Positions 1 to 8,149 of a DNA stretch of 64,000 bases are shown piece after piece. The notes under the pieces were generated by a model. That model saw only the letters and a list, made by a program, of their open reading frames with translations, was not told the origin of the DNA and ran no database searches. The first letter of the stretch is position 1. Each line of letters starts with the position of its first letter. Source of the DNA: VRUE01 sp963817905 (GTDB lineage: Bacteria; Actinomycetota; Thermoleophilia; Solirubrobacterales; 70-9); the NCBI GenBank assembly GCA_963817905.1, contig CAWFPS010000002.1:930001-994000 (forward strand), given 5' to 3'. The position numbers and the translations under genes were made by a program.

Positions 1-704
1 CCGTCATCACCAACATCGAGATGGACCACCACAGCCGCTGGGGCTCGGTGGCCGAGCTGCGAGCCGCCTTCGCCGAGTTCGCCGCCGCGGCGACGGTGGT
101 GCACCCGGAGGACACCGATGCGGAGATCGAGCTCGGCGTGCCGGGTCATCACAACCTCCTCAACGCCCGCGCCGCGAGCGCCGCCGCGACCCGGGCCGGG
201 TTCGACGCGGGTGCGGTGGCCACGGCCCTCGCCGGCTTCCCCGGCGTACACCGCCGGCTCGAGCTCAAGGGCGAACGCGCCGGAACCCGCATATATGACG
301 ACTACGCCCACCACCCGACCGAGGTCCGGGCCGCCCTCTCGGCCCTGCGCGAGCTCGGTCCCGGGCGCCTGGTCGCGGTCTTCCAGCCCCACCTCTACTC
401 GCGCACCAAGGCCTTTGCCGAGGACTTCGGCGCTGCCCTCGCTCTTGCGGACGAAGCGGTCGTGCTCGACGTCTACCCGGCCCGCGAGGAGCCGGTTGGA
501 GAGCTGGCCGGTGTCAGCGGCCTCGACGTGGCCCGGGCCACGGTCGACCGGATGGAGGGGGGGCGAGTGCTTTGGGCGCCCACCCTGGACTCCGCCGGGC
601 GGGCGGTTGCTCGCAGCCTGGGTGCCGGAAACGTACTGGTGACTATCGGCGCCGGCGACGTGTTCAAGGTGGGCGAGGCGCTGCTGAAAGGGTTGGCGCA
701 ATGA
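1..704 (+). CDS. murC: UDP-N-acetylmuramate--L-alanine ligase, C-terminal part (5' truncated)
   Basis: Cytoplasmic Mur ligase that adds L-alanine to UDP-MurNAc in peptidoglycan synthesis. Only the last ~233 codons are present and the reading frame is open from base 3. Visible motifs are VITNIEMDHH at the edge, PGHHNLLNARAA, the C-terminal-domain motif DDYAHHPTEV, FQPHLYSRT, DVYPARE and ITIGAGDV-like VTIGAGDV near the end. The central segment between the NIE-DH motif and GHHNLLNA is about 50 residues shorter than in E. coli MurC. The stop codon touches the left end of a 51-nt inverted repeat that separates it from murB. Confidence 0.95.
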   Translation, partial: VITNIEMDHHSRWGSVAELRAAFAEFAAAATVVHPEDTDAEIELGVPGHHNLLNARAASAAATRAGFDAGAVATALAGFPGVHRRLELKGERAGTRIYDDYAHHPTEVRAALSALRELGPGRLVAVFQPHLYSRTKAFAEDFGAALALADEAVVLDVYPAREEPVGELAGVSGLDVARATVDRMEGGRVLWAPTLDSAGRAVARSLGAGNVLVTIGAGDVFKVGEALLKGLAQ

Positions 705-755
705 CGCTCCGCTGTTCCTTCTCCTCGCCATGCGCGGCTAAAGCCCAGCGGAGCG
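705..755. repeat. Family C 51-nt inverted repeat (murC-murB junction)
   Basis: Arms CGCTCCGCTG (705-714) and CAGCGGAGCG (746-755) are perfectly complementary. The centre has the family pattern of a pyrimidine run, a CATGCGC core and TAAAG. The right arm contributes GGAG at 750-753, nine bases before the murB GTG, so it probably serves as its ribosome binding site. Confidence 0.8.
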
Positions 756-762
756 GGTTGGG

Positions 763-1677
763 GTGAGCGCTGCACCCGAGAACGTGCGTCGCGGCTTCTC
801 TCTGGCGCGATTGACGACCGTGCGGACTGGGGGCCCCGGCGACTATTTCGCCCGGCCTCGGACCGAGCAGGAGCTTCTCGGGCTGCTCGCCTGGGCCGAG
901 GCGGAGGCCCTGGACCTCGGTGTGATCGGCTCCGGTTCGAACCTGCTCGTCGCCGACGACGGCTTCCGCGGTCTCGCCCTCAAGCTCGACGACGAGCTGG
1001 CGGCGATCGAGCGCCAGGAGGAGGGCCTGCTCTGCGGCGGCGGAGCCCGCCTGCCTTCCGCCTCGGCGAAAGCCGCCGGCTGGGGCCTGGCCGGGCTCGA
1101 GTTCGGCGTCAATATCCCCGGCACGGCGGGTGGCGCGGTGAGGATGAACGCCAACGCCTACGGCGGCCAGCTCGCCGAGGTGCTCGAGTGGGTCGAGGTC
1201 TGCACGGCGGCGGGCAGCGAGCGGCGTCGCCCCGAAGAGCTCGGCTTCGCCTACCGCAGCTCGAACCTCGCGGCCGGCGAGGTGGTCTCACGGGTCTCGT
1301 TTCATCTCCGCCCCGACGAGCCGGTCGCGATCCGGGCACGGCTGGAGGAGATGCGCTGTAAGCGCCGCGAAGCGCAGCCCTCGGGGATCAAGACCTTCGG
1401 CTCGACCTTCAAGAATCCGGAGGACTCGCGAGCGGAGGGTCGCAGCGCCGGCCAGCTGCTCGAGGCGGCCGGCGCTCAGGAGCTGCAAGTGGGCGGGGCC
1501 CGCTTCTCCCCCAAGCACGCCAATTTCGTCGAGAACCTCGGCGAGGCGACCACCGCCGAGATCCTTGCCCTGATGGCCGCCGGCCGCCGCCGCGTCCATG
1601 AGCGCTTCGGGGTAGCGCTCGAGCCCGAGGTGCAGCTGCTCGGCGAGGTGCGCTGGCCGGAGGGCTGGGAGCTGTGA
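763..1677 (+). CDS. murB: UDP-N-acetylenolpyruvoylglucosamine reductase
   Basis: FAD-dependent enzyme that reduces UDP-GlcNAc-enolpyruvate to UDP-MurNAc, just before the MurC step. At 304 residues it has the usual MurB length. Visible FAD/substrate motifs are GSGSNLLV, NIPGTAGGAVRMNANAYG, YRSSNL, GSTFKNP (catalytic serine region), FSPKHANF and the C-terminal GVALEPEV with the conserved glutamate. Start is GTG at 763, preceded by GGAG in the right arm of the family C repeat. The next gene begins at GTG 1674 inside the murB stop, so the pair should be translationally coupled. Confidence 0.95.
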   Translation: MSAAPENVRRGFSLARLTTVRTGGPGDYFARPRTEQELLGLLAWAEAEALDLGVIGSGSNLLVADDGFRGLALKLDDELAAIERQEEGLLCGGGARLPSASAKAAGWGLAGLEFGVNIPGTAGGAVRMNANAYGGQLAEVLEWVEVCTAAGSERRRPEELGFAYRSSNLAAGEVVSRVSFHLRPDEPVAIRARLEEMRCKRREAQPSGIKTFGSTFKNPEDSRAEGRSAGQLLEAAGAQELQVGGARFSPKHANFVENLGEATTAEILALMAAGRRRVHERFGVALEPEVQLLGEVRWPEGWEL

Positions 1678-2201
1678 GGCGGTTGTACCGAGCGCTGGCC
1701 GTGATCCTCACGGTGATCGTCATCGCCTTCGCCTGGCAGCGTATTTTCGGCAGCAACGCGATCACCCCGCATCTCGTCTCCAACTGGCCCGTTGCCGCGA
1801 TCGGCAGCGGTGAAGATGCCGTCGCCATCGCAGGCGACGGAACGGTCCTTGCCTGGTTCCCCGAAGGCAGCGACCTGCCCCAGTTGCCGCTGGCCTCAGC
1901 GCCCAAAGGACCGCGGGTGCGGGGTCCGGCGCTCGAACAGGTCCGGGTGCTCGCCGCTACGCCCGGCGACCTGCGGCCCTACGTCGCGCGCAGCTACTTT
2001 GGCGAAAGCGGGGTGGATGTCGAACTCAGCTCGGGCATCGAACTGCGATTCGGCAACGCGTTCGAGGCAGGGCGCAAGTGGCGCGCGGCCGCCGCGGTGC
2101 TCGCCGACCCCGAAGTCACGGCGCTCGATTATGTAGACCTGCACGCACCGGGACACCCGGCCACAGGTGGCTCTGGGCATACGCTTCCGCCCATTCCCTA
2201 A
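1674..2201 (+). CDS. FtsQ/DivIB-like division protein, short
   Basis: A 175-residue protein with one N-terminal membrane segment (ALAVILTVIVIAFAW, about residues 7-21) and an outer domain whose end resembles the FtsQ C-terminal region: a GIELRFGNAFEAGRKWRAAA stretch, then a DYVDLHAPGHP strand. Position between murB and ftsZ is the usual ftsQ place. FtsQ proteins are usually 220-300 residues with a POTRA domain after the membrane helix; I cannot find a convincing POTRA here, so it is a reduced or divergent FtsQ. Starts at GTG 1674, overlapping murB by 4 bp. The assignment rests mainly on context. Confidence 0.65.
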   Translation: MRRLYRALAVILTVIVIAFAWQRIFGSNAITPHLVSNWPVAAIGSGEDAVAIAGDGTVLAWFPEGSDLPQLPLASAPKGPRVRGPALEQVRVLAATPGDLRPYVARSYFGESGVDVELSSGIELRFGNAFEAGRKWRAAAAVLADPEVTALDYVDLHAPGHPATGGSGHTLPPIP

Positions 2202-2434
2202 ACTCTCGACCACAGGGTTAGGTATGAGCAACCCTCAAGTAACACTTGAGGAATTCCCATTGCAGGATGACGCCCGGCCGTTTGACAGACCCCGCCCAAT
2301 GCCCTACGTTGAGCGCAATTTCCGTGGTTCCGGCGTACCCTTGAACCCTTAAGCATTGCTGTAGCGTCGGACGGAACAAAGGCTCAACTCAAACGCCGAG
2401 TCCTCGAGACTTGGTGGCTGGAGAATTCGGGAGA
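2202..2434 (+). promoter_or_regulatory. ftsQ-ftsZ intergenic region with hairpin and ftsZ promoter
   Basis: An 8-bp hairpin CCTCAAGT-AAC-ACTTGAGG lies at 2233-2251. Further down, TTGACA (2282-2287), a 17-base spacer and TACGTT (2305-2310) form the best -35/-10 pair seen in the window. This would give ftsZ an untranslated leader of about 120 bases, unlike the leaderless pattern elsewhere. The hairpin could be an operator or an attenuator of read-through from murC-ftsQ; nothing decides which. Confidence 0.5.
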
Positions 2435-3514
2435 ATGGAATCCACATACCTCGCGGTGATCAAGGTTGTCGGGGCCGGCGGCGGCGGCACCAACGCCGTC
2501 AGTCGCATGGTCGACGCCGGCATTCGTGGCGTCGAGTTCGTCGCCGTCAACACGGATGCGCAGGCGCTGCAGGCGTGTGACGCAGACATCAAGCTCTCGA
2601 TCGGCCAGGAGCTGACCCGCGGCCTTGGCGCCGGCGGCAACCCTGATGTCGGGGCCGGCGCGGCGGCGGAGAGTCGCGACGAGATCAAGGAGGCGCTGAA
2701 GGGGGCCGACATGGTCTTCGTCACTGCCGGCGAGGGCGGTGGCACCGGTACCGGTTCGGCGCCGGTGATCGCCGAGATCGCCAAGGAAGAGATCGGCGCG
2801 CTGACGGTCGGCGCGGTGACCAAGCCTTTCGAGTTCGAGGGCAAACGGCGGATGCAGCAGGCGCTCGAGGGGATCGAGAAGCTGCGCAACAACGTCGACA
2901 CCCTGATCATCGTCCCCAACGAGAAGCTGCTGCAGGCGGTCGAGCGTCGCACCAGCGTGCTCGAGGCCTTCCGCCAGGCCGACGACATCCTGCGCCAGGG
3001 CGTGCAGGGCATCACCGACCTGATCACGATCCCCGGCCTGATCAACCTCGACTTCGCCGACGTGCGCACGATCATGCGCGATGCCGGCTCGGCCCTGATG
3101 GGCGTCGGCTCCGCTTCCGGCGAGGCCCGCGCCCTCGATGCGGCCAAGGCGGCGATCACCTCGCCGCTGATCGAGGAGTCGATCAAGGGCGCCACAGGCA
3201 TGCTGCTCAACATCACCGGCCCCGAGGACCTCGGTCTCTTCGAGGTCAACGAGGCGGCCCAGCTGGTCCAGGCCGAGGCCGACGACAACGCCAACATCAT
3301 CTTCGGCTCGGTCGTCGACCAGTCGATGAAAGACGAGGTGCGCGTCACCGTCATTGCCACCGGCTTCGAGGGCTTCGAGCTCTTGGCTCGCTCGCCGCAG
3401 CGGGTGCGGCGGCGCTACGAGAGCAAACCGCGGATCTCGGCCGAGGACACCGATATCCGCAAACTGCGCGTCTCCGACGACGACATAGACGTTCCCGGGT
3501 TCCTGAAGGAATAG
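2435..3514 (+). CDS. ftsZ: Cell division protein FtsZ
   Basis: Tubulin-like GTPase that forms the Z-ring. From ATG 2435 the protein has 359 residues, with VIKVVGAGGGGTNAVSRM at the N-terminus and the tubulin signature GEGGGTGTGSAP at about residues 99-110. The C-terminus DDDIDVPGFLKE matches the conserved tail that binds FtsA/SepF-type partners, so the gene is complete. An upstream in-frame TTG at 2411 exists, but ATG 2435 has GGAG at 2420 and fits FtsZ N-termini better. The linker before the tail is short. A family A repeat starts 17 bases after the stop. Confidence 0.97.
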   Translation: MESTYLAVIKVVGAGGGGTNAVSRMVDAGIRGVEFVAVNTDAQALQACDADIKLSIGQELTRGLGAGGNPDVGAGAAAESRDEIKEALKGADMVFVTAGEGGGTGTGSAPVIAEIAKEEIGALTVGAVTKPFEFEGKRRMQQALEGIEKLRNNVDTLIIVPNEKLLQAVERRTSVLEAFRQADDILRQGVQGITDLITIPGLINLDFADVRTIMRDAGSALMGVGSASGEARALDAAKAAITSPLIEESIKGATGMLLNITGPEDLGLFEVNEAAQLVQAEADDNANIIFGSVVDQSMKDEVRVTVIATGFEGFELLARSPQRVRRRYESKPRISAEDTDIRKLRVSDDDIDVPGFLKE

Positions 3515-3531
3515 GCCCCGAGCTCGGTGGG

Positions 3532-3680
3532 GGGACCGGGTGCGTTGACCTCCAGTCGAATTGATGTCGCACGCGCCTGCGGCGCTTGGCGACGATGTTT
3601 GAGCGCGCCTGCGGCGCGCAGGAACCGGATTGCATAGGCCGCTTCGCGACATTCGCCTGGAGGGCAACGCACCCGGTCCC
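3532..3680. repeat. Family A structured repeat, copy 1 (ftsZ-gcvT)
   Basis: Copy-specific arms at 3532-3555 and 3657-3680 are 24 bp with one mismatch. They enclose the constant core 3558-3654, which begins GAATTGATGTCGC, holds two GC hairpins, continues with CCGGATTGCATAGGCC and ends GCTTCGCGACATTC. Other copies are at 28327, 28590 (reverse), 44528 and 53816. It sits between the ftsZ stop and the gcvT promoter. No T-run follows, so it is not a standard intrinsic terminator. Confidence 0.85.
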
Positions 3681-3701
3681 TCGACCGGCATGTCCAGGCA
3701 C

Positions 3702-3707
3702 TAGCCT
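3702..3707 (+). promoter_or_regulatory. -10 element of gcvT (leaderless)
   Basis: TAGCCT lies 8 bases before GTG 3716. It follows the window-wide pattern of a -10 hexamer immediately before the start codon. Confidence 0.5.
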
Positions 3708-3715
3708 TGCGCGCC

Positions 3716-4789
3716 GTGACGCCGATGCGGACGCAGCTCTACGACAAGCACCTTGAACTGGGCGCCAAGCTCGTCCCCTTCGGCGGCTGGGAGATGCCGG
3801 TTCACTACGAGGGCATCCGGGAGGAGCACTCCGCTGTGCGGACGCATGCGGGGATGTTCGACGTTTCGCACATGGGGGAGATCGAGGTCGAGGGGCCGGG
3901 GGCGCTCGCGTTTTTGCAGCGGGTCCTCTCCAACGATGTGGCGAAGATCGCGACCGGCGGCGCGCAGTACTCGTGCCTGTGCAACGAGGAGGGCGGCGTG
4001 CTCGATGACCTCTTCGCCTACCGGCTCGGCGGCGACCGCTACCTGATCGTCACTAACTCGGCCAATCACGCGATCGACCTCGCCTGGATGGGGCCGCGCA
4101 GCCACGCCTTCGATGTCGCTGTGCGCGACGTCGCCGACCGCTACGCGATGCTCGCGGTCCAGGGCCCGCACGCCCGCGCGATCGTCGCACGGGCACTCGG
4201 AGTTGCCCTTCCGGCGCGGATGCACGTGTCCGCGGTCCGGGTCGGTGGCCGGCCGGCTCTCGCCTGCGGCACCGGCTACACCGGCGAGGACGGGGTCGAG
4301 CTGCTGATCGACCCCGAGATCGCCCCGGCGATCTGGGCCGAGCTGCTCGACGCCGGCGTCGTCCCCTGTGGCCTCGGCGCCCGCGACACGCTGCGGCTCG
4401 AGGCCTGCTTTCACCTGCACGGAAACGACCTCACCCCGGATCGCAACCCGATCGAGGCCGGGCTCGGCTGGTGCTGCGCGGAAGCGACGGGCTTCATCGG
4501 TGCCGAGGCGATCGCGCGGGCGCGCCGCGAGGGCACGGCGGAGCGGCTGGCGCCGTTCAAGATCGAGGGCGTCGGCATCCCGCGCCAGGGCAACCCCGTG
4601 CTCGCCGGCGGGGAGCGGGCCGGCACCGTCACCTCGGGCACCTTCTCGCCCTCGCTGGAGGTCGGCATCGGCATGGCCTACCTGCGCGCCGACCTCGCCG
4701 AGCCGGGGACCGAGGTCGAGATCGACGTGCGCGGCAAGCGTCGTCCCGCCCGGATAGCTTCCAAGCCCCTCTACCGCAAGGAGAAGTGA
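3716..4789 (+). CDS. gcvT: Aminomethyltransferase, glycine cleavage T-protein
   Basis: T-protein transfers the methylene group from lipoyl-bound aminomethyl to tetrahydrofolate and releases ammonia. At 357 residues it is normal for GcvT. Visible motifs are YDKHLELGAKLVPFGGWEMP, MFDVSHMGEIEV, CGTGYTGEDGVEL, LGARDTLRLEA and a C-terminal GTFSPSLEVGIGMAYL. GTG 3716 is chosen because TAGCCT lies 8 bases upstream; ATG 3725 is an alternative. First gene of gcvT-gcvH-gcvPA-gcvPB. No glycine riboswitch could be recognised upstream; the leader region is a family A repeat. Confidence 0.95.
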   Translation: MTPMRTQLYDKHLELGAKLVPFGGWEMPVHYEGIREEHSAVRTHAGMFDVSHMGEIEVEGPGALAFLQRVLSNDVAKIATGGAQYSCLCNEEGGVLDDLFAYRLGGDRYLIVTNSANHAIDLAWMGPRSHAFDVAVRDVADRYAMLAVQGPHARAIVARALGVALPARMHVSAVRVGGRPALACGTGYTGEDGVELLIDPEIAPAIWAELLDAGVVPCGLGARDTLRLEACFHLHGNDLTPDRNPIEAGLGWCCAEATGFIGAEAIARARREGTAERLAPFKIEGVGIPRQGNPVLAGGERAGTVTSGTFSPSLEVGIGMAYLRADLAEPGTEVEIDVRGKRRPARIASKPLYRKEK

Positions 4790-4791
4790 AG

Positions 4792-5187
4792 TTGGCCGAC
4801 GCCAGTTACCCCGACGACCTGCTCTACCACGACCAGCACGACTGGGCGCGCCTGGAGGGCGACGACCACGCCGTCTTCGGGATCACCTGGTACGCGCAGG
4901 ACAGCCTCGGCGAGGTCGTCTTCTACGACCCGCCCGAGGTCGGTGCGACCATCGCCAAGGACGCCACCTACGCCGAGGTCGAGTCGGTCAAGGCCGTCTC
5001 CGACGTGATCGCGCCGATGTCGGGCGAGATCGTCGCCGTCAACGACGCGCTCGAAGACACCCCCGAGCAGGTCAACGAGGACCCCTACGGCGAGGGCTGG
5101 CTGGTCAAGGTCAAGCTCAGCCACCCCAGCGAGACCGATCAGCTGCTCGGCGCCGGGGAATACCGCAAGCTGCTGGAAAATTCCTAG
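4792..5187 (+). CDS. gcvH: Glycine cleavage H-protein
   Basis: Lipoyl carrier that shuttles the aminomethyl group between P- and T-proteins. About 131 residues. The lipoylation site is in AEVESVKAVSDV, the lysine at about residue 67, and NEDPYGEGWLVKV closes the fold. AAGGAG at 4778-4783 is 8 bases from TTG 4792 but only 2 from GTG 4786, so TTG is the likelier start; GTG 4786 would overlap the gcvT stop. The tight join with gcvT implies coupled translation. Confidence 0.92.
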   Translation: MADASYPDDLLYHDQHDWARLEGDDHAVFGITWYAQDSLGEVVFYDPPEVGATIAKDATYAEVESVKAVSDVIAPMSGEIVAVNDALEDTPEQVNEDPYGEGWLVKVKLSHPSETDQLLGAGEYRKLLENS

Positions 5188-5210
5188 GCCGTCCCGCCCC
5201 CCGGCTTCCG

Positions 5211-5216
5211 TAGCCT
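5211..5216 (+). promoter_or_regulatory. -10 element of gcvPA (leaderless)
   Basis: TAGCCT ends 7 bases before GTG 5224, which suggests a second start of transcription inside the gcv operon. Confidence 0.5.
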
Positions 5217-5223
5217 TCCCGGA

Positions 5224-6636
5224 GTGAGCCGCTACACCTCAGCGACCGAGGCCGACCGGGCCGAGATGCTGGCCGCGATCGGCGCCGAGTCGGTCGGGGA
5301 GCTCTTCGCCCAGGTGCCCGGGCCGCTGCGCCTCGGCCGCCCGCTGGCGCTACCGGAGGGGATGAGCGAGGCCGAGGTCTTCGAGCGGCTGGCGGCGCTC
5401 GCCGCCCGCAACGCAGACACCGAAGAGCAGGCCTGCTTCCTCGGCGCCGGGATGTACGACCACTACGTGCCGGCAATCGTCGACGCGATCACCCAGCGCT
5501 CAGAGTTCCTCACCCCCTACACGCCCTACCAGCCGGAGATCTCCCAGGGTGGGTTGCAGGTGATGTTCGAGTTCCAGACGGCGATGTCGGAGCTGACCGC
5601 GCTGCCCGTCTCCAACGCCGGTCTTTACGAGGGCCCCTCATCGGTCGCCTCGGCCGGCTATCTGGCGATGGCGGCGACCAAGCGCAAGCGTTTCGTCGTC
5701 TCCCGCGGCCTGCACCCGCACAGTCGCGAGACACTGGAGACCTACGCGGTCGGATTCGGGGCCGAAGTGGTCGAGGTCGGCCTCAGCGACGGCGGGACCG
5801 ACGCGGAGGCGCTGACCGCCGCCGTCAATGACGAGACCGCGGCGGTCTTCCTGCAGAGCCCCAACTTCCTCGGTGCGGTCGAGCGGGTCGAGGCGCTCGG
5901 CGCCGCGGCCAAGGAGCACGGTGCGCTTCTGGTCGTCGCCTGCGACCCGATGACCCTGGGCGTGCTCAAGCCGCCGGGCGACCAGGGCGCCGACATCGCC
6001 CTCGGCGAGGGACAGCCATTGGGCAACCGGCTCGACTTCGGCGGACCGTCCTTCGGCTTCTTCTGCGCGACCGAGGAGCAGATTCGCCGCATGCCGGGAC
6101 GGATCGCCGGCGAAACCGACGATGTCGACGGCCGCCGCGGCTTCGTCTTGGCCCTGCAGACGCGCGAGCAGCACATCCGCCGCGAGAAGGCGACCCACAA
6201 CATCTGCACCGCCCAGGCGCTCAACGCGCTGGCGGCGATGGTCCACCTCGCCTGGCTGGGAAAGGAGGGCTACCGGGAGTTGGGCGAGCTGCTCGTCCGC
6301 CGCACCGCCTACGCCCGCGAGCGCCTCGCCGCGGTCGAGGGTGTCGAGCTGCTGCATACCGCGCCGGTCGCCCGCGAGTTCGCCGTCCGCCTCGACGCCC
6401 CCGTCGACCGTGTGCTGGAGCGTTGCGCCGCGCGCGGCATCGCCGCCGGCTACCCGCTCGGCCGCGATTACGCCGAGCACGAGGACGGCCTGCTGGTGGC
6501 GATCACCGAGCGCCGCACAAAGGCTCAGATCGACGACCTCGCCGAGGCGCTCGGCGCAGCGATTGCGGCCGAGCGGGGCGAGTTTCCCGTCGATACGACC
6601 GGTAAGTCGCCCCAGGAGGTCACCCGATGGCGATGA
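5224..6636 (+). CDS. gcvPA: Glycine dehydrogenase (decarboxylating) subunit 1
   Basis: N-terminal half of the split P-protein, which with GcvPB decarboxylates glycine and loads H-protein. 470 residues, normal for the split form. Recognisable stretches are FLGAGMYDHYVPAIVD, TPYQPEISQGGLQVMFEFQT, NAGLYEGPSS and FGGPSFGFFC. It lacks the PLP lysine, as expected for this subunit. Start GTG 5224 follows a leaderless -10. Its last 10 bases overlap gcvPB, so the two subunits should be made in equal amounts. Confidence 0.95.
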   Translation: MSRYTSATEADRAEMLAAIGAESVGELFAQVPGPLRLGRPLALPEGMSEAEVFERLAALAARNADTEEQACFLGAGMYDHYVPAIVDAITQRSEFLTPYTPYQPEISQGGLQVMFEFQTAMSELTALPVSNAGLYEGPSSVASAGYLAMAATKRKRFVVSRGLHPHSRETLETYAVGFGAEVVEVGLSDGGTDAEALTAAVNDETAAVFLQSPNFLGAVERVEALGAAAKEHGALLVVACDPMTLGVLKPPGDQGADIALGEGQPLGNRLDFGGPSFGFFCATEEQIRRMPGRIAGETDDVDGRRGFVLALQTREQHIRREKATHNICTAQALNALAAMVHLAWLGKEGYRELGELLVRRTAYARERLAAVEGVELLHTAPVAREFAVRLDAPVDRVLERCAARGIAAGYPLGRDYAEHEDGLLVAITERRTKAQIDDLAEALGAAIAAERGEFPVDTTGKSPQEVTRWR

Positions 6637-8147
6637 CGGAGACCCCGATGCAGCGCGAACGGGCTGAGACGATCTATGAGAAGTCGAAGGCAGGGCGGCG
6701 CGCTGCCGTGCTGCCCGACGCCGAAGTGCCCGAGCGGCCGCTCGCGGAGCTGATCCCCGGCGAGCTGCTGCGCGCCGAGCCGCCGCGCCTGCCCGAGGTC
6801 GCCGAGCCGGAGATCGTCCGCCACTACAACAGGCTCTCCCGGCGCAACTTCGACCTCGACAGCGGCTTCTATCCGCTCGGCTCCTGCACGATGAAGCACA
6901 ACCCGCGGCTCAACGAGCGGGTCGCGGCGCTGCCGGGCCACGCCCGCCTGCACCCGGCCCAGGATCCCAAGCGCGCCCAGGGCGCCCTGGAGCTGATGTG
7001 GCTGCTACAGGAGAGCCTCAGCGAGATCTGCGGCCTGCCCCACGTCAGCCTGCAACCCTCTGCCGGCTCCCACGGCGAGCTCGCCGGCCTGCTGCTGACC
7101 CGCGCCTTCCATGCCGACCGCGGCGAGGTGCGGACCAAGGTGCTGGCTCCCGACACCTCGCATGGGACAAACCCGGCTTCGGTGGCGATGGCGGGCTATC
7201 GGGTGGTCAAGGTCGCGACCGACGAGCGCGGCGGGGTCGAGATGGATGACCTGCGGGCGAAGATCGACGAGGACCCGGATCAGGTCGCCTGCCTGATGCT
7301 GACCAACCCCAACACGCTCGGCCTCTTCGACGAGAACATCGCCGAAATCGCGGCGCTGATCCACGCCGCGGGGGGAACGCTCTACTACGACGGCGCCAAC
7401 CTCAATGCGGTGATGGGCCATTCGCGTCCCGGCGACATGGGCTTCGACATCGTCCACGTCAACCTGCACAAGTCCTTCAGCCAGCCGCACGGCGGCGGCG
7501 GCCCCGGCGCCGGCCCGATCGCGGTGTCGGAGCGGATCGAGCCCTTCCTGCCGCGCCCTCAGGTGGTGCGGCGCGAGGGTGACAACGGTGACGGCCCGTT
7601 CTTCGACCTCGACCACGCCCGGCCCAAGTCGATCGGCCGGCTGCGCGGCTTCCAGGGCAACTTCGGCGTCTTCGTCCGCTCCTACGCCTACATCCTCAGC
7701 CTCGGCGCCGACGGCCTCGCCGAGGCCTCGGAGACCGCGGTGCTGAACGCCAATTACCTCAAGGCCCGCCTCGCCGAGGGTCGCGCCGGCGAGCGCCTCC
7801 CGGTCGCCTTCCAGCGCCACTGCATGCACGAGTTCGTCCTCTCCGGCAAGCCGATGAAGCGCGAGCTCGGCCTCGCCACCCTCGACCTGGCCAAGCGCCT
7901 GCTCGACTTCGGCTTCCACCCGCCGACCGTCTACTTCCCCCTGCTGGTCGAGGAGGCCCTGATGATCGAGCCGACCGAGACCGAGACCAAGGAGAGCCTC
8001 GATGCCTTCGCCGGGGCGATCGAGCAGATCCTCGCCGAGGCCGAGACCGACCCCGAGATCGCCAAATCGGCCCCGTACACGACCCCGGTCCGTCGCCTCG
8101 ACGAGGTCAAGGCAACCCGCAAGCCGGTAGTCCGCCAGCCGCCCTGA
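6627..8147 (+). CDS. gcvPB: Glycine dehydrogenase (decarboxylating) subunit 2
   Basis: PLP-carrying half of the split P-protein, 506 residues. The PLP lysine is in NLHKSFSQPHGGGGPGAGP (about K282), and FYPLGSCTMKHNPR and DTSHGTNPAS are typical of the family. ATG 6627 has AGGAGG at 6614-6619, seven bases upstream, and overlaps gcvPA by 10 bp. The stop is followed after two bases by a 53-bp near-perfect palindrome. This completes T, H and P proteins; the L-protein is not in the window. Confidence 0.95.
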   Translation: MAMTETPMQRERAETIYEKSKAGRRAAVLPDAEVPERPLAELIPGELLRAEPPRLPEVAEPEIVRHYNRLSRRNFDLDSGFYPLGSCTMKHNPRLNERVAALPGHARLHPAQDPKRAQGALELMWLLQESLSEICGLPHVSLQPSAGSHGELAGLLLTRAFHADRGEVRTKVLAPDTSHGTNPASVAMAGYRVVKVATDERGGVEMDDLRAKIDEDPDQVACLMLTNPNTLGLFDENIAEIAALIHAAGGTLYYDGANLNAVMGHSRPGDMGFDIVHVNLHKSFSQPHGGGGPGAGPIAVSERIEPFLPRPQVVRREGDNGDGPFFDLDHARPKSIGRLRGFQGNFGVFVRSYAYILSLGADGLAEASETAVLNANYLKARLAEGRAGERLPVAFQRHCMHEFVLSGKPMKRELGLATLDLAKRLLDFGFHPPTVYFPLLVEEALMIEPTETETKESLDAFAGAIEQILAEAETDPEIAKSAPYTTPVRRLDEVKATRKPVVRQPP

Positions 8148-8149
8148 GA

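Noticed and set aside
2167..2352. Small open frame of 61 codons overlapping the end of the ftsQ-like gene
   Set aside because: It spans the hairpin and the TTGACA/TACGTT promoter of ftsZ, has no ribosome binding site and no recognisable product.
3515..3715. Glycine riboswitch upstream of gcvT
   Set aside because: The region is a family A repeat with copies next to ftsZ, metK, rpmB and yceD. No tandem glycine-aptamer pattern was seen.
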